Below are positions 24,456 to 36,505 of a DNA stretch of 64,000 nucleotides, one piece after another. The notes beneath the pieces are model-generated. The model saw only the letters and a program-made list of their open reading frames with translations. It searched no databases and was not told the DNA's origin. The position numbers and the translations under genes were made by a program. Positions within the stretch are counted from its first letter, which is position 1, and every line of letters starts with the position of its first letter. The DNA comes from Tricholoma matsutake (lineage: Eukaryota > Basidiomycota > Agaricomycetes > Agaricales > Tricholomataceae): contig AP026541.1 of NCBI GenBank assembly GCA_026075535.2, forward strand, positions 12,214,001-12,278,000, in the 5' to 3' direction.

Positions 24456-26584
24456 CTATTCTTTTCTGCCTTGCTTCGTCTCTGCTCTGTCCTCAGATAT
24501 TCCTGCTCTCTTCCTTGGGTTCAGCTGAGGGGTGGTACTTCTGGAAGGTAGTCCAGATGGACCAGGGGTCAGCCTGCATGGGGATTGGCACAGCTGTGCA
24601 GGGGGAGGGGATGGCTGGGGTGAGGTGATTACATTGACTGCCGATGCCAGTGGGGTAAGTGCCAATGCTGAGGCAGCAGGCTTCTCAGTGAGCAACATTG
24701 GGGGGAAGAGGAGAGGGAGTAGTGGGGCCATCAATGTTGTGGGCTGTACAATTTCTTGAGAATCCTGTGGTGTGGCAGGAATAATTTGGATGGGTGGGGC
24801 ACCAGCCAAGAATGCTTCCCCCGCAACCTCTTCAGGCACAGCCAGTCCCTCTTCACCATGCTCAGGCTCAGCCATCTCTTCATCTTTGTCATCAGCAGCA
24901 GCAATAGGAGTGGGAATGGGAGTGGGAGCAGCAGTGGGTGTGGGAGCTGGAGCAGGAGCAGGAGTGGGAGTGGGCCCAGGAGCGGGAGTGGCATCGACTT
25001 CCTCAGCATCCATCATTCCTTCCCAATCTGCCTCTGCCCTCCTGCTTGGAGTCCTCTTGAGGTGAACCACCTGCCCAGCCATGTAACCATTGTACAACAT
25101 AATGAGCTGTGTGCCAGCTTGCAACCCAAGGTATGCTTCAATGTCATTCACCCTCCCAGAGTTCTCGTATGTGGAGTTGGGACTCTTGGAATGACTCTTC
25201 ATTCCACCATGCATGCTCGTACATGTCTTCCTCCAGTTGGTATAGACATCCAGTGAGGGTGGCATAGTCACCAGTGGGGGGTAGAGAGTCAGGGCAGGGA
25301 GGGCAGTTGGCTCAGGCTTGGGATCAGCCATGTCGATATCCTCTTCCACAGCTATGGGTATATGTGTTAGTTAGTGGTTTTATGTGTCATGATATGGAAG
25401 AACTCACCTTTGGACTTTCCTTTTTGTCTTGCAGTGAACCACCTAGACAATTCCTCTCCACTGTCTTCACTGGAAAATTGTGCCTTCTTTGCTTTTCTTC
25501 TTGCCAATCCTTTTGCTTTCTTGGTTCTTGGCACTCAATCCACGTCCTCTGGATTGCACTGAACTTTCACTTTCCCACAGGAGTAGCAGGCTGTTTTCCC
25601 ATTCATCTGCTCCTAACAATCATGCCTAAGCCTGACACATTGTGCACATGGCATTGTTCACAAACTCCCTCACTGGGGTGCTCCTCATTCTGCCCTTCCT
25701 GCATTGTGCCACTTCCACTCCATCCTGGGATTGGCGCTGGCATCCCTCTCCATCTCCTCATCCAAATCCTTGTCCAATCCCCTGCTACTCTGCACCTCTC
25801 ATGGCCTGGGTCTCACTGTGATTGCTGGCAGCATTCATCGCTGGGCTGGGGCTGGAAGTCTTAATCCTGATGCTTCTGGTTGGGCCCGCATCTTGGCCGG
25901 TGCTGGTGCTGCTTCTATCCTTGTTGGCATTGGCATTGCCGCTCCTTGTGCCTTTGCTGCTGCCATTCCTCCTTTCTTGGCCACTGCCATTCCTGCTTTC
26001 TTGGCTGCTGCCATCCCTGCTTTCTTGGCTGCTGCCATCCCTGCTTTCTTAGCCGCTGCTGTTCCCATTCCCACTGCCATTCTCATTCCCAGTGACTGGT
26101 GCCATTCCCCCTGCTGTGGCCATTCCGGTAGCCATTGCCATTCCAGCTGCTGTCACCGCTGCTGTTGCCAATTCGGTTAGTCCAGCTGATGTGGATGCAG
26201 CTCCTGTGATGCCCTTTTTCTTGTCGAAGGTCTTCATTGCCCTCCATTGACCTTCAATAAACCTCTGGTCCCCTGTCCTGTCTGACTTTGACCATGCTAC
26301 CACAAATCCCCACAAAAAGGCATGGCCTGGAAGATGGCCTGCACATCTTCTGTGAGAACCTCTCTTTGCCAGCCAAATAATGTTTTCTACAATTTGTAAG
26401 TGCATAGTTGATCTGATAGCATGCTGATCCACTCACAAGGGCCAATTTTCTTTCCTTCATCACAGCCTTGACACTTCTGTCCCAAAGTTGTGGATGGCTT
26501 GTTCAATCTCACTGATGAGTTGGCTGTGGCAGCGGGGTCGATGTTCATATGAAAAAGAGTGAAACACTGAAAATCAACAATCAT
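24456..26584 (-). CDS. Low-complexity hypothetical gene 2 with a paired-cysteine cluster
   Basis: Minus-strand pieces in order: MNIDPAATANSSVRLNKP with CQGCDEGKKIGPC (26549-26420), RFIEGQWRAMKTFDKKKG (~26260-26210), an Ala/Lys repeat (26086-25835; 10-residue unit AAAKKAGMAA), a cysteine cluster near 25655-25565 (PCAQCVRLRHDC followed by ACYSCGKVKVQC), a basic region (KKAKGLARRKAKKAQF), and a final 297-codon block (25349-24456) with a Pro/Ala/Thr-rich linker and the charged tail RKRAGISEDRAETKQG. CX2CX6C plus CX2CX5C resembles a zinc-cluster pattern seen in repeat-associated mushroom proteins. Exon limits are not resolved and stops exist between pieces. DNA binding is a guess. Confidence 0.5.
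25960..26055 (-). repeat. ~30-bp tandem repeat inside hypothetical gene 2
   Basis: About three units of CTGCCATNCCTGCTTTCTTGG (consensus shown in part), encoding the Ala-Ala-Lys-Lys-Ala-Gly-Met repeat on the minus strand. Confidence 0.75.
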
Positions 26585-26685
26585 GTGTTGTTAATCAATA
26601 TACAATCAATATATACAAACAAATAATGTCTGATTGATCCCTGATTAAATGGTATCACCTTGTTATCATCTGTGTTATCTATACC

Positions 26686-27529
26686 ATGAGCAATCAGCAA
26701 ACTGACACTTATATTCCTGATGGATATGTTGCTATCCAAGATGACTATGGGCAGAACTATCTAGTGCCCCATTTTATGATTCCAGCTACCCACCAGGCAA
26801 TGGAGGCCTATTCCAAGAAGGTTGAATTCAATGTGCACATGGAATATGGGGGGGGTAAGATTTCCTTCTTTTCAAAGTCTTGTAGCCAGCAGCCTAGCCC
26901 TGATGCCATCCTTGGGCTGATGTCATTCTGTTGGCCAATGCCATGCCTTGGCCAATGCTGTATCTTGGCCAATGCCATGTTTTGCCAATGCTGTGTCTTG
27001 CCACTGCCGTTTCTTGGCCAATGCCTTGTCTTGGCCAATGCCTTATCTTGGCCAATGCCATGTCTTGGCTGATGCCATGTCTTGGCCAATGCCATGTCTT
27101 TTGCCTTGTCTATCCTCTCACTGATGACTTTGCAGTCTGGAAACATGACTGATATGCCATACCACTATGCATTGGCCTGCAACCAGCTAATGCTACCTGC
27201 TGATCCAGTAAGTGCCTTGTCCTCATTTGTATGACTGTTAGTTCATCCTGTTGCAGAAATTGACAAACAGGGAGCTGTTGAGCTGCCATGCCAAAGTGAA
27301 AGCCCTGAAAAACAACCTTGGCACCTCATACAAGGATGCCAGTCATCGTCTCTACATGGCCAAGGTTGAGAACCTGGAACAGGAAGATGTCACATTGAAG
27401 ACATATGTAACCTTGAAGGAAAGGATGGAATACAATCTGAAATTATTCAAATGCAGGTTCTCAGACATTCCAATCAGATCATTGTCCCCTCACAACAACA
27501 TGGCCAATTCCACTGGTTCTCACAATTAG
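26686..27529 (+). CDS. Low-complexity hypothetical gene 3 (IPDGYVAIQ family)
   Basis: Exon 1 starts at ATG 26686 with YIPDGYVAIQDDYGQNYLVP and runs to about 26854. A 279-nt intron (GTAAGA ... TTTGCAG at 27133) is filled by a minisatellite. Exon 2 (27134 to ~27209) carries MPYHYALACNQLMLPADP. A second intron (27210-27256, GTAAGT ... TTGCAG) precedes exon 3 with LTNRELLSCHAKVKALKNNL and a TAG stop at 27527-27529. Unknown function; the opening motif is common among hypothetical proteins of mushroom genomes (from memory). It is divergent from gene 2, about 100-140 bp apart. Confidence 0.55.
26930..27115 (+). repeat. Intronic minisatellite (TTGGCCAATGCC unit)
   Basis: About ten degenerate 17-18-bp units of CTTGGCCAATGCCATGT lie inside intron 1 of gene 3. 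TTGGCCAA is palindromic, so the array can fold. Related words (GCTGATGCCAATGCC) recur at 27720-27840 and 28060-28110. Confidence 0.8.
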
Positions 27530-28701
27530 CTAGTACTGACATTGTTATTTTAGCTAGGATGAACACTGCTGTTTTGTTGATTTTGTTCATTCATACTCCC
27601 TGCACCCATTGTGTGTCTGGTTTGCTAATGCCCATTGCCAATGCTCTTGGTATATAGATTTCCACCCCAAAGTGTCTGTCTGCTGCCACTTTGATGTTGA
27701 TGTAGATTTCCACTGACATGTCTGCTGATGCTGATGCCAATGGCTGTGACTATTTCATCAACGGTATTAGATTCTTACCACACATCTATGCTGATGCCAA
27801 TGCCATTGCTGTTGCTGATGCCAAGTACCATGTCCAATGCTATCTCATAGGTCACTGATCTGTCTATTAACATTCTTCATAGGGTATCACAAGCAAGAAT
27901 TGTAAAAGACCCATTTGGTAGGTCTGCACTACATAGAATGAATTATTGCATCATTGCCCATAGCTAGGCCATAGAGTCTGCTATGCACATCTATACCAAG
28001 CATTGTAATTCACTATAGTACACACAGCTAGGTCGTACTGTTATGGCAAAGTGGTGCCTGATGCTGATGCCATACTTCTATGCCGTTGCCAATGCCATTG
28101 CCAAGTACCATGTCCAATGCTATCTCTGATCTGTATATTATTAATATTCTTCATAGTGTATCACAGCAAGAATTGTAAAAATGTATTCATTTGTTAATAG
28201 TACATGTTATATGTACATACTATGAGAGTGTTTGACAGTGTCCACTGAACCCATATCATTCGATACACTGTATGTGTTTGATAGACCATATGATTTGGTA
28301 CAGTGTAGCTTACCTATGTGACCTTGCCAGGGATGATAATGAAGTGCCAGCAGATAAAATTGATGGGCAGGATGATAAAGATCTAGAGGTTCACATGACT
28401 GTCAGTGAAGAAGCTTCAAACTCAGGAGGACATGCAACAGGTACCATGTTACATATTACATACCTGACTATTATTACTTACTGTTTACATATATTTGGAA
28501 AACTACTTCTTGACTTACAATGTACATGACATAGCTACCAAATAGACTGGACTCTGCTCTGTTGGGTGCACCGTAAGTCAGTAACTAACTGTTACACTTT
28601 TTTGAGCTTACCAGCTATTGGAAGCCACAAGCTTACCAAACAGAAGTTTTAGAAGTTATCACTCATTTTAGATATACTCAACAACAGCCAAATATAACAA
28701 C
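27530..28701. repeat. Non-coding tail with a local duplication
   Basis: A block around 27790-27920 (CCAAGTACCATGTCCAATGC ... TTCTTCATAG ... GCAAGAATTGTAAAA) recurs at about 28085-28190 with changes. A possible further exon (DNEVPADKIDGQDDKD, about 28335-28385) may belong to gene 3. No other gene is supported up to the Gypsy element G1. Confidence 0.5.
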
Positions 28702-31211
28702 ATGATGCCTTCGATAACAAGAAGAATGATGACTGTGACAGCTATACAACAAGCAATGCAAGTGGAAGGAACACAACCACCTTTCACTCCTCAAAAAACA
28801 CCTCAACAACCTGAACAAACAGCAGTAGGAGAGTCGAGAGCAGGAGAGAGTCCCAGAGCAGACTCTCTAAAGGTAAAGGCACACAAAACCAAAATGAGAA
28901 TGATGGCATATGCACCATCATCATCAATACCAGTACTGACCAGATTCGCTATGCAAGTACCCAAGCCACAGGGACCCGGTCAATGAGCAGGTGACAGACA
29001 CATATCTGGCATGCCAAACCCCTTCACATTTGAACCTCGAAGGGACCCACTACCTCACTTCCCACTGGCCCTGGCATTCGCATCTTTGCATCAACCCCCC
29101 AAAACCCCAGAAGCTCAAACTGGAAGGTGACGATCAATATCAGCTTCCTGCTTACCTTGTATCTTAAGAGCACCTACAACCCACTGCTGAAACCATTCAT
29201 CTTGACACCGATGGGAATGGCCTATCAGATGATGACATTGAAGAAGAGGACCCAATGGACACCTTGAATCGGACCAAACAGTTACTATGGGACAAATGCC
29301 CCTTCACTAACCCCCACCTTTGCATCAAGATCAAACAGGTGTCCCATAAATGGACAGTAGAGGTCCTAACCCTCACTAAGAAAAAGGTGGAACTGGTGTC
29401 ACCAGCATACCAAAAGGTGTACCTCGACATCTTCAAGGTGCTCATTGCAAAATGGATTGCCTCAAAGAAAACGGATGCGCTGACAGCGACACCGTCAGTA
29501 ACCAATATAGAGGACTACATGGGACAAAGCTTAGGAACTGCTCAACACCAACCTAAGTGCAAACCTGAGGAAATACAAGTGCCTTGGGACACTCAACCTG
29601 AATCTCCTTACCCAGACCCTGCCATTGAGAACACCATTGCCAACATCAATGCACCTCAACAGCTAGGAGAGTTGAATGATGAGTATCGTCAATGTCATGA
29701 TGCAGCTGTCCACCACTACCATGTTACATTTGAGCAAACAACATTGCCTATGATCTTCCATCAGCCAGATCATATGGAAGATACAGACTCCACCCGCCTG
29801 CATGGGGAACTTCTGAGGTATCTGGGCCAACAATTCAGGTACCCCATGGGGCACAGATACCCATGGCTAACACTCTTGAGGACTGGATCACCTACCAATT
29901 GACATGTCAGCCCCTCGATACACACACACAGCAAAACACACATGAGCATCAAGTGACCCCAGTGGTGATGGTGATGGGCCTGATGACCAGAACAGCACAA
30001 ACCATAAACGACCACCCAACCCACCTTGAATGCCATGGAAAACCAACCAAGGCCACATTCCTTGCGAAAAATTGGGACATGGAGGAGACAGTGATGGCAG
30101 ACCCACAGATGATGGAGGCTCCAACCATGATGAAGATGAACCAGAAGTGCCAACCAACCAATGTTCATGGCATAGGGGTTACTCTATGCCTCCTGCAGAC
30201 AGAGCCAGGTTACATACACCTGGCATAAGAGCGACATCTGAACACCATTGTACCCAGATGCACGAACACTTACTCCATCTCTGTTGAGAGCATCTCACAT
30301 ATCGACTCAAGATCCCCAAAGGAACAAAAGTCAGTAAATAAGTTTTCAGACTTAGAAAACTTGCTCATCAACTTAGTCATAATGCTTCAAGCCATCCAAT
30401 ATGGAGGAAATGATAGAGAACAGGAACACATGTTATGTGTTCCCGAATTCATATCGGGAGAGGCAAAAAAATGGTACTCCCAACATGTCATCCACATGAA
30501 TTGATCACAACTACACTGGACATTTGAGGATTTAATCATCAGCCAATATGATCATTTCATGCATCCGACTACTATGCAAGATGCTCATGAGGCATATGCC
30601 ACCACATGTTACTCAGATAAACTTGGCATTCAAGGATACTATGATACTCTTATCGATCATGCCCAGAACATGTCCATTTACCCAGACACTTACAACATCA
30701 TGGACACATTCCTATGTGGTCACCTAAAGAAATGCATACGAAGATGCTTGAGAATGGACTTACTCTGGAAGCAAATACCATTGAAGATTTTGTATCTGAA
30801 GGCAAGGCATTGGAAGCAGCCATTAAAACAATGGAGCACTACAATTGATATTCAACAAGTGCTACATGTATGATGGACACACCAAGGACCCAAACATGAC
30901 ATGAGGACAAGGCAAAGAAAGTTGGCATAATGTTCATGAAGAGATCAGACTTGAATGGCTACAACAACAGATCAAAGCCTAGAGTCTTTGTAAATAACTG
31001 TACAAGCAACAATAGACCAAATTTCAAGACAAAAGTTCATGACGACCAACACATGACTAAGGCTCACCATGACAAACCCCATATGTCTAGTGATAAGGAC
31101 AGGCTCCCCACTATCCCCACTGGGGAAGATGTGATTTGCTTCAATTGTGATGAACCAGGACATTATGCTAGGGATTGCAAGAAACCAAAATGGAATAAAT
31201 TGCACATTTGA
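28702..31211 (+). pseudogene. G1 Gypsy element: gag region
   Basis: Plus-strand gag of a Ty3/Gypsy element in several frames. MDTLNRTKQLLWDKCPF (29255) opens a 215-codon block. FISGEAKKWYSQHVI ... LHWTFEDLIISQYDHF (30450-30560) is the gag core, with an in-frame TGA at 30502-30504. ATTCYSDKLGIQGYYDTLID follows. The zinc knuckle CFNCDEPGHYARDC (CX2CX4HX4C) is at about 31137-31180. Several stops and frame changes make it inactive. No 5' LTR could be recognised upstream. Confidence 0.8.
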
Positions 31212-31529
31212 GCAGCCCACACTGCTATGGTCAACAACAAAGACAATGGACAAGATGATCAAATATCAGAATATAATGCTCAACAGTCCACTGGATGCCA
31301 AGGCTACCAGAGTGATGAGGAAGAAATGGTGGGAGGTCAAGGTATACGACAATAATGACTGGTATGATTGCATGTCAGACACTGAACACATGTTCGCAAT
31401 CAGAGAAATAGACTGAACTCTGGTCACTAAGTCACGTGAAGATGGACCAGCACAGGACACAGACAAGGCCTGCTTTTGAAAGGTACACCTATGTGCAGAC
31501 AAAATGACAAGAGCTCAACCAGACTACAG

Positions 31530-32285
31530 ACCCAAAGAAAAGGAGTGTCTAGCCACACTGGTATCCATCGGTGGATGTGAGGCATGGACACTCTGGGACT
31601 CAGGAAGTACAATGACTAGTGTTTTAAAGTCCAGTTCAGTCTGGTTTTTTGCTTCCAAATAGGGCAACCGCAACTGCAACTGGTTGCGTACCTACCCAGC
31701 TATTGATGAACCACAACCAGACTGCTTAGAACCAGTTTGGTGTGGTTCATGGACCAAAAAAAACCAGTTTGAACCAGTTTTTTGTCATAAAATTTATTGT
31801 GCTAATATAACCTACAGGTTTCTCAACAAATATCATCTGGTCCATTTAATTGTCATATGGGAGGGTAGATACTGTAATTCCTTAGTATTTGGTCCAACTT
31901 TTAAGAGATTTCATCAAGATTTGACTGATATATGGGCCTTACCCCTGTGTTTGCTCAAGTTGCCAACATTTGAGTCTTCCCATTGATGAACCCTCATGTA
32001 TTACAATTGGGAACTGTAGGAAGTCGAGCAACAGTGACCTATGGTGTGGATGTCAAACTGGAAGCCCCAGGCATAAGTGACAAGACTTATGTGGATATCG
32101 CAAACTTTGATCACTATGATATGATCATTGGAACTCCATTTATGCACAAAAATAAAGTGATATTGGACTTTGAGAACAAGCAAGTCATTGTCAATGGCAA
32201 ACCAACACCAGCTGTGAAGATACTATTGGATGACAGTGATGGACGACTATGTCAGTATCATAGTGTTGACAAATGTAAGAATTGA
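31530..32285 (+). pseudogene. G1 Gypsy element: aspartic protease, split by a MITE remnant
   Basis: The protease starts with WTLWDSGSTMTS (active-site DSG, about 31584-31616). It resumes after the insertion with LTPVFAQVANI (31935), a TGA, then PHVLQLGTVGSRATVTYG and DHYDMIIGTPFMHKNKVILD to 32285. The IIGTPFM block matches the second conserved protease motif. The MITE sits immediately after the catalytic motif. Confidence 0.8.
31617..31850. mobile_element. Second copy of the 23326 MITE family, one end missing
   Basis: The start TAGTGTTTTAAAGTCCAG aligns with the TIR of the 383-bp MITE, differing mainly at G/A and C/T positions. The internal part (AACCAGTTTGAACCAGT, then CATAAAATTTATTGTGCTAATATAACC) aligns with the reverse complement of that element near 23470-23560. 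The opposite TIR is not present before the protease resumes near 31930, so the right end and target duplication are lost or altered. Confidence 0.65.
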
Positions 32286-32990
32286 CTACATGATAGTAGA
32301 CCAACCATGGAAGAAATACTGGATGATGACAAGAAGAAAAACAGACACACACTACCTGGAGGAGTTCATGCACTCCTCATGAATGATGAAGAGTTTAGAA
32401 CTCTTCAACAGGGGGAAAAACTGGGAATAAAACTGCCAAAACTTACAAAACTTCATGAAAAGCCTGATGTTATGGAATGACAACCCACATCTTCTAAAGT
32501 GAAAATAGATGATATGACCATGGATGAAGAGGAAAGATTCCTGAGGGACAAAATAACGTGACAACGAGATGAAGTACTCATTCATTTTGTGATAGACCAA
32601 CACCTCAACCTCAACATGATTGGCTACATGATCCTAGAATGCCGGACAAATGGAACACTGTGATAGCATCCATGAGAGCCTACAAAGAAAATTGTACATC
32701 ACTGAAGGGAGAGCAGTCCTGAGACACTCTCAAGGATGAGATATCTGAACCTTTAGAGTTCATGGAACAACAATCCAGCCCACTGGACTGCATCAGGAAA
32801 CAATTGTACCCATAATTGAAGTCTCAGAAGACTGATTCAGAACAGGACTTCAAGACCCTTCATTCTAGGTTCCACAAACCTAAGAAACCCCCAGACCCAG
32901 ACAAAAAACAATGTGAAGAATGCCATAGAGAGAAAGGCAAGTCCAGAGAGTTAGGACTTACTGAAGAAGACTACTCGTGATTATGACAAC
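32286..32990 (+). pseudogene. G1 protease-RT linker
   Basis: Gypsy spacer in broken frames, for example KKPPDPDKKQCEECHREKGK (~32878-32940) and EVLIHFVIDQHLNLN (~32572). No catalytic motif is expected or seen. Frameshifts and TGA codons are frequent. Confidence 0.6.
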
Positions 32991-33854
32991 AATGGTATGA
33001 CAAATTTTCAGATATCCTTAGGGGAACTTGGGATCAACTACCACCCTGGAGAGAGGTGAATCATGAGATTCACCTTATCAATGATAAGAAGCAGTATCAC
33101 TACCACCTACCCAAGGTACTGAACTCCTTATGTGAACAGTTCCATGAAAAAATCAACCAATATGTGAATGCTGGATGGTGGGAACCATGATCTGTGAACC
33201 AAGTAGCCCCAATGCTCTGCTTGAGCAAGAAGGATGTGAAACTATGAACCATTGTGGACACCCATCAAAGAAATGACAATATGATTAAGGACATTATGCC
33301 CTTACCAGATCAAGACATCATTCACAAAGATGTGGCCCAAGCCAAGATTTGTTTGAAAGTCAACTTATCTGATGCCTATGAACAGGTCTGAGTATGGGAA
33401 GAAGATGTGTGGAAAACTGCATTTGCTACAATTGCAGGGACCTACATCAGCAATATCATGCAACAAGGAGACTGCAATGCACCAGCCACATTCCAACGAC
33501 TTATGACATCCATATTCAGAGACATCATTGGTAAATTCATGCATGTATACTTAGATGATATCTTCATCTATTCAGACACTCCTGAGGAACACAAAGCCCA
33601 CCTTCATATTATTTTTGAACACCTTAGAAGCAACCAGCTCTTCCTCAAATGGTCAAAGTGCAAACTGTATGCAGAATGGATTGACTGCCTCAGTCATGTT
33701 ATTGACAGGAATGGCATACATGCAGATACTGACAAACTTTCTTGTATTAGGGAATGGTGAACACCACAGAACTACAATGACATCCAATGTTTCATGGGCT
33801 TGGTAAACTACCTAGCCAACCTCCTACCAGATATCATGGATTATATGGGGCCAT
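32990..33854 (+). pseudogene. G1 Gypsy element: reverse transcriptase, 5' side of G2 insertion
   Basis: The RT follows the order TIVDTHQRNDNMIKDIMP, then CLKVNLSDAYEQV, FATIAGTYISNIMQQGD, ATFQRLMTSIFRDIIG and the catalytic YLDD at 33548-33559 (YLDDIFIYSDTPEEH). TGA codons at 33245-33247 and 33389-33391 stand where Gypsy RTs normally have Arg. The frame runs to DYMGPL at 33854, where G2 begins. It resumes at 42379 as LAMMQNGT. Confidence 0.9.
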
Positions 33855-34510
33855 TGTTAAGGGCGAAGCCTCAACTGCTCGATCTAGTCAATGTCATTTG
33901 ATGAGGTGCTTCCTCGACAAGTCGTTCTGCACTGGTCTTACTTGGATCATCCAATGTAAGATGGATAGTACACTCTAGCAGGCCTTCTGCATAGAGTCAT
34001 TTGGGTTCACGTACTAAGGGGCTTCCTTAGTGGTTTCAAGTAAGTTCATGAGTTAACAGGTTAAGGCTGTAGATTGCCTAGATCTAAACTAAGGACATCC
34101 CTACTACAAGTCGCAGTACTTATACTAGAAGGGAGGTCCTTATTGTCCACTTGGAAAGGTAGATGTGTATCAAGTAATAATAGAAACAATAGGCCTCATA
34201 CCTTGCATGAGGCATCCAATGTCATGGAGTGCTGTAGCGCAGCATGTCGATCATGACAGTCCGACATCATGGACCTCATGTCAGGGGGCTGTTGTATCAC
34301 AGCATGTGTGGGAGTGGGTTCAGGTGCATGGAGTCACCATGCATCAAGGATGCCTTCCATGGGAAGGGGATCAAATGTATGCAGTCAGCATGTGTCATGT
34401 GTGTGTGTGATGTCAAGGGCATGCCCTAGGCATGAATCAAGGGGTGCCTCCTGTCTGGAGGGGATCATCGGGTGCATTGGGTTCCATGAGTTACAAGGAA
34501 AATTGTAACA
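33855..34510 (-). repeat. G2 3' LTR
   Basis: 656 bp, the 3' LTR relative to G2 transcription. Compared with the other LTR most differences are C/T or G/A at sites that are CpG in one copy. Confidence 0.93.
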
Positions 34511-35697
34511 TTACCCCCTCACTATGGTCAAAAGTTCCACACTTTGACCTAAATCTTCATCTCTCCTTCATGGTCTGATTGGGTGTGGTCTGGATATGTA
34601 GGTATGTCAGGGTTGAGGGGTACGATGGAGGAATAGTTCATGTCCAAACTCAGACCATGATCGGGTTCTTCTGGTTTGTGCTGCCCTAGGTAGCAGTGTC
34701 AAGGAGTCATTGGTATTGTTGAAGGGGGGGTGTTGCAGGATGGTGAATTCGATGTCTGAAATTGGGGGTTCGGGTCTTGGTTGGAAGATGGCATAGAGGT
34801 AAAATGTGAAGGTCAGGGCTGCCGCTGCAGCCAGGGTCGTGCCAACGACGATGGCAAGGATTGCAATTCCTGCGAGCATGGGTCTGTCTTGTCATTCCAT
34901 CGTCCTGAGCTCTGCCTCTTGAATCCTTCCATAAGGTTCCCCTGTCATGTTTCCTATTGCGTCATCATCAAAATCATCATATCCCGAGTCAAAGAAGAGC
35001 TGCCATCTGCACTCGGCTTCTCTTTGATTGGTCTCTCGATCTTTCCAAGGTTTCTCCAGGCAATTCATCCTATAATGTCCAGGGCCTCGCTGTTTGCAAT
35101 ACTTGCAAACATATCATTGGCAAATCAAGCCGAAGTGGCCTATCTGTTGGCAGATGAAACATCTGGCATGTCTCATGTGTGGAGGGGACCAGGGTGGTTG
35201 GGTGGTTTTCGGTTCGGGTTTGGGGGTGGTCAGATCAATTACTTTGGGTGCCCTAGGCACAATCTTTGGGTTCTTCATAGAATGGGAGGAGTCTCCAGAG
35301 GGAGTTTGTCATTTGTCTCTGTCGCTCTGCTCACTGAATGGTGAGAGCAAGGTCAGTGGTTGTCTGTGTTGACCTAAAGGGGTGTGAGGTCTCTCCTCAG
35401 CTGTTCTTGGTCTGTCTGACCATGGTGCAATCATCTCCTGGATCTCCTGTTCGATCCCCAGGGCATCTGCATCGTTCATCGCTTCTTCTAGGTTTTGTTT
35501 CATCTGTTCGACAGTGCTTGCATAGTAGAAGCACATCCTGGCCAGATGGTATATCAGCGGATTGTGGGTGAGGTGAACGCAAAGGGCATCAGCGTTCAAT
35601 CAGTTTTGTAGGTATTCTCAGGTAAATTGTTGTTCAGCAGGCATATCAGGGAGTGTCATTGTGGGGTGTTAAGGAAGAGGGGGTGTTTGTGTTCTTG
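34511..35697 (-). other. G2 3' untranslated region
   Basis: Between the chromodomain stop and the 3' LTR lie about 1.2 kb with short open frames on both strands, none with recognised motifs. A hydrophobic stretch on the minus strand (34879-34607: ILAIVVGTTLAAAAALTFTF) could be a small membrane segment, but an additional gene is not established. Confidence 0.5.
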
Positions 35698-36066
35698 TCA
35701 GAGGTGATGTCTCTTCTTATATGCCGTCAGGATCTCAGGGGCATTCTTCAAGTTTGATTCGGGTTCCCATGTGTTTTTGGATGTCGGGTAATCAACCCAT
35801 TTCATGAGGTAACGGCGTGTCTTGCTGTGCTTCTTGTGTGTGATGATTGCTTCCACTTCGTACTCGTTTTCTCCTTCCATGAGGTTGGGTGGTGGAGTCA
35901 GGAAGTTTTGCCCATGAGTGTCGTTCTCATGGTATCGCGTGAGTAATGCCGCATGGAATATCGGGTGGATCTTCCATCTTGGCGGCAGTTTCAATCCGTA
36001 TGTTGTTCTTGACAGGGCATCTTGAATCGTGAAGGGCCCTTCTCGTTTTGGTGCCAATTTTCTCAT
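35698..36066 (-). pseudogene. G2 integrase C-terminus with chromodomain
   Basis: The frame begins RKLAPKREGPFTIQDALS (GPF/Y-type module), continues with LPPRWKIHPIFHAALL and ends in a chromodomain: EYEVEAIITHKKHSKTRRY, LMKWVDYPTSKNTWEP, ESNLKNAPEIL. Such chromodomains direct integration to marked chromatin in chromoviruses. The frame continues from the integrase core across the 426-bp insertion. Confidence 0.92.
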
Positions 36067-36074
36067 TGGGTAGC

Positions 36075-36500
36075 TGTAAGGGGACTAGGGGGGTGCCCTG
36101 TGTGTTTTTCCTATTTTTTATGTTCGTCCTATATTTTTCCCCACCTCATTTCCTTCTATTCTTCATTTTCTATGATTTTTCCGGATTTTATTACTAATTT
36201 TCCCTTGCTATCATGTTTGTACATGTTGACACTTTTATATTTAGAAGCGGAGTACCCCTTCCGACACATACCCCTTGGTATGATGTCATTTGGCGGCCTT
36301 GATCTGCCTATCTCCGCCTTTTTCTATTTTTAGGTTATATTTGATTTTTGTCGTCTTCACATATACTGGGCATCAGCAAGGGGATCCTTAGAGTTTTCTC
36401 TTCGGATTTCCCTTTGCTAGGTGTGTCCCCAATGCCTGTATTATGTAGTATAATTTTAACTTCGGATTTCCCTTTGCTAGAGGCTTAGGTTGCCCTTATA
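36075..36500 (+). mobile_element. Solo-LTR-like element, copy B, inside G2
   Basis: 426 bp, starting TGTAAGGGG and ending GCCCTTATA, with the duplication GTAGC (36070-36074 and 36501-36505). Removing the element and one GTAGC restores the G2 integrase frame KNLKIGYPMRKLAPK. It is almost the reverse complement of copy A. GGATTTCCCTTTGCTAG occurs twice near its 3' end (about 36405 and 36464). Confidence 0.93.
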
Positions 36501-36505
36501 GTAGC

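Noticed and set aside
24030..25065. Leu/Ile/Pro and Ser/Gly repeat frames in the 24-25 kb block
   Set aside because: They are other frames of the same minisatellites and change identity with frame; no independent support.
34607..34879. Hydrophobic 90-codon minus frame as an envelope-like gene of G2
   Set aside because: Single hydrophobic stretch with no signal for an envelope protein, in the 3' untranslated region; not enough evidence.
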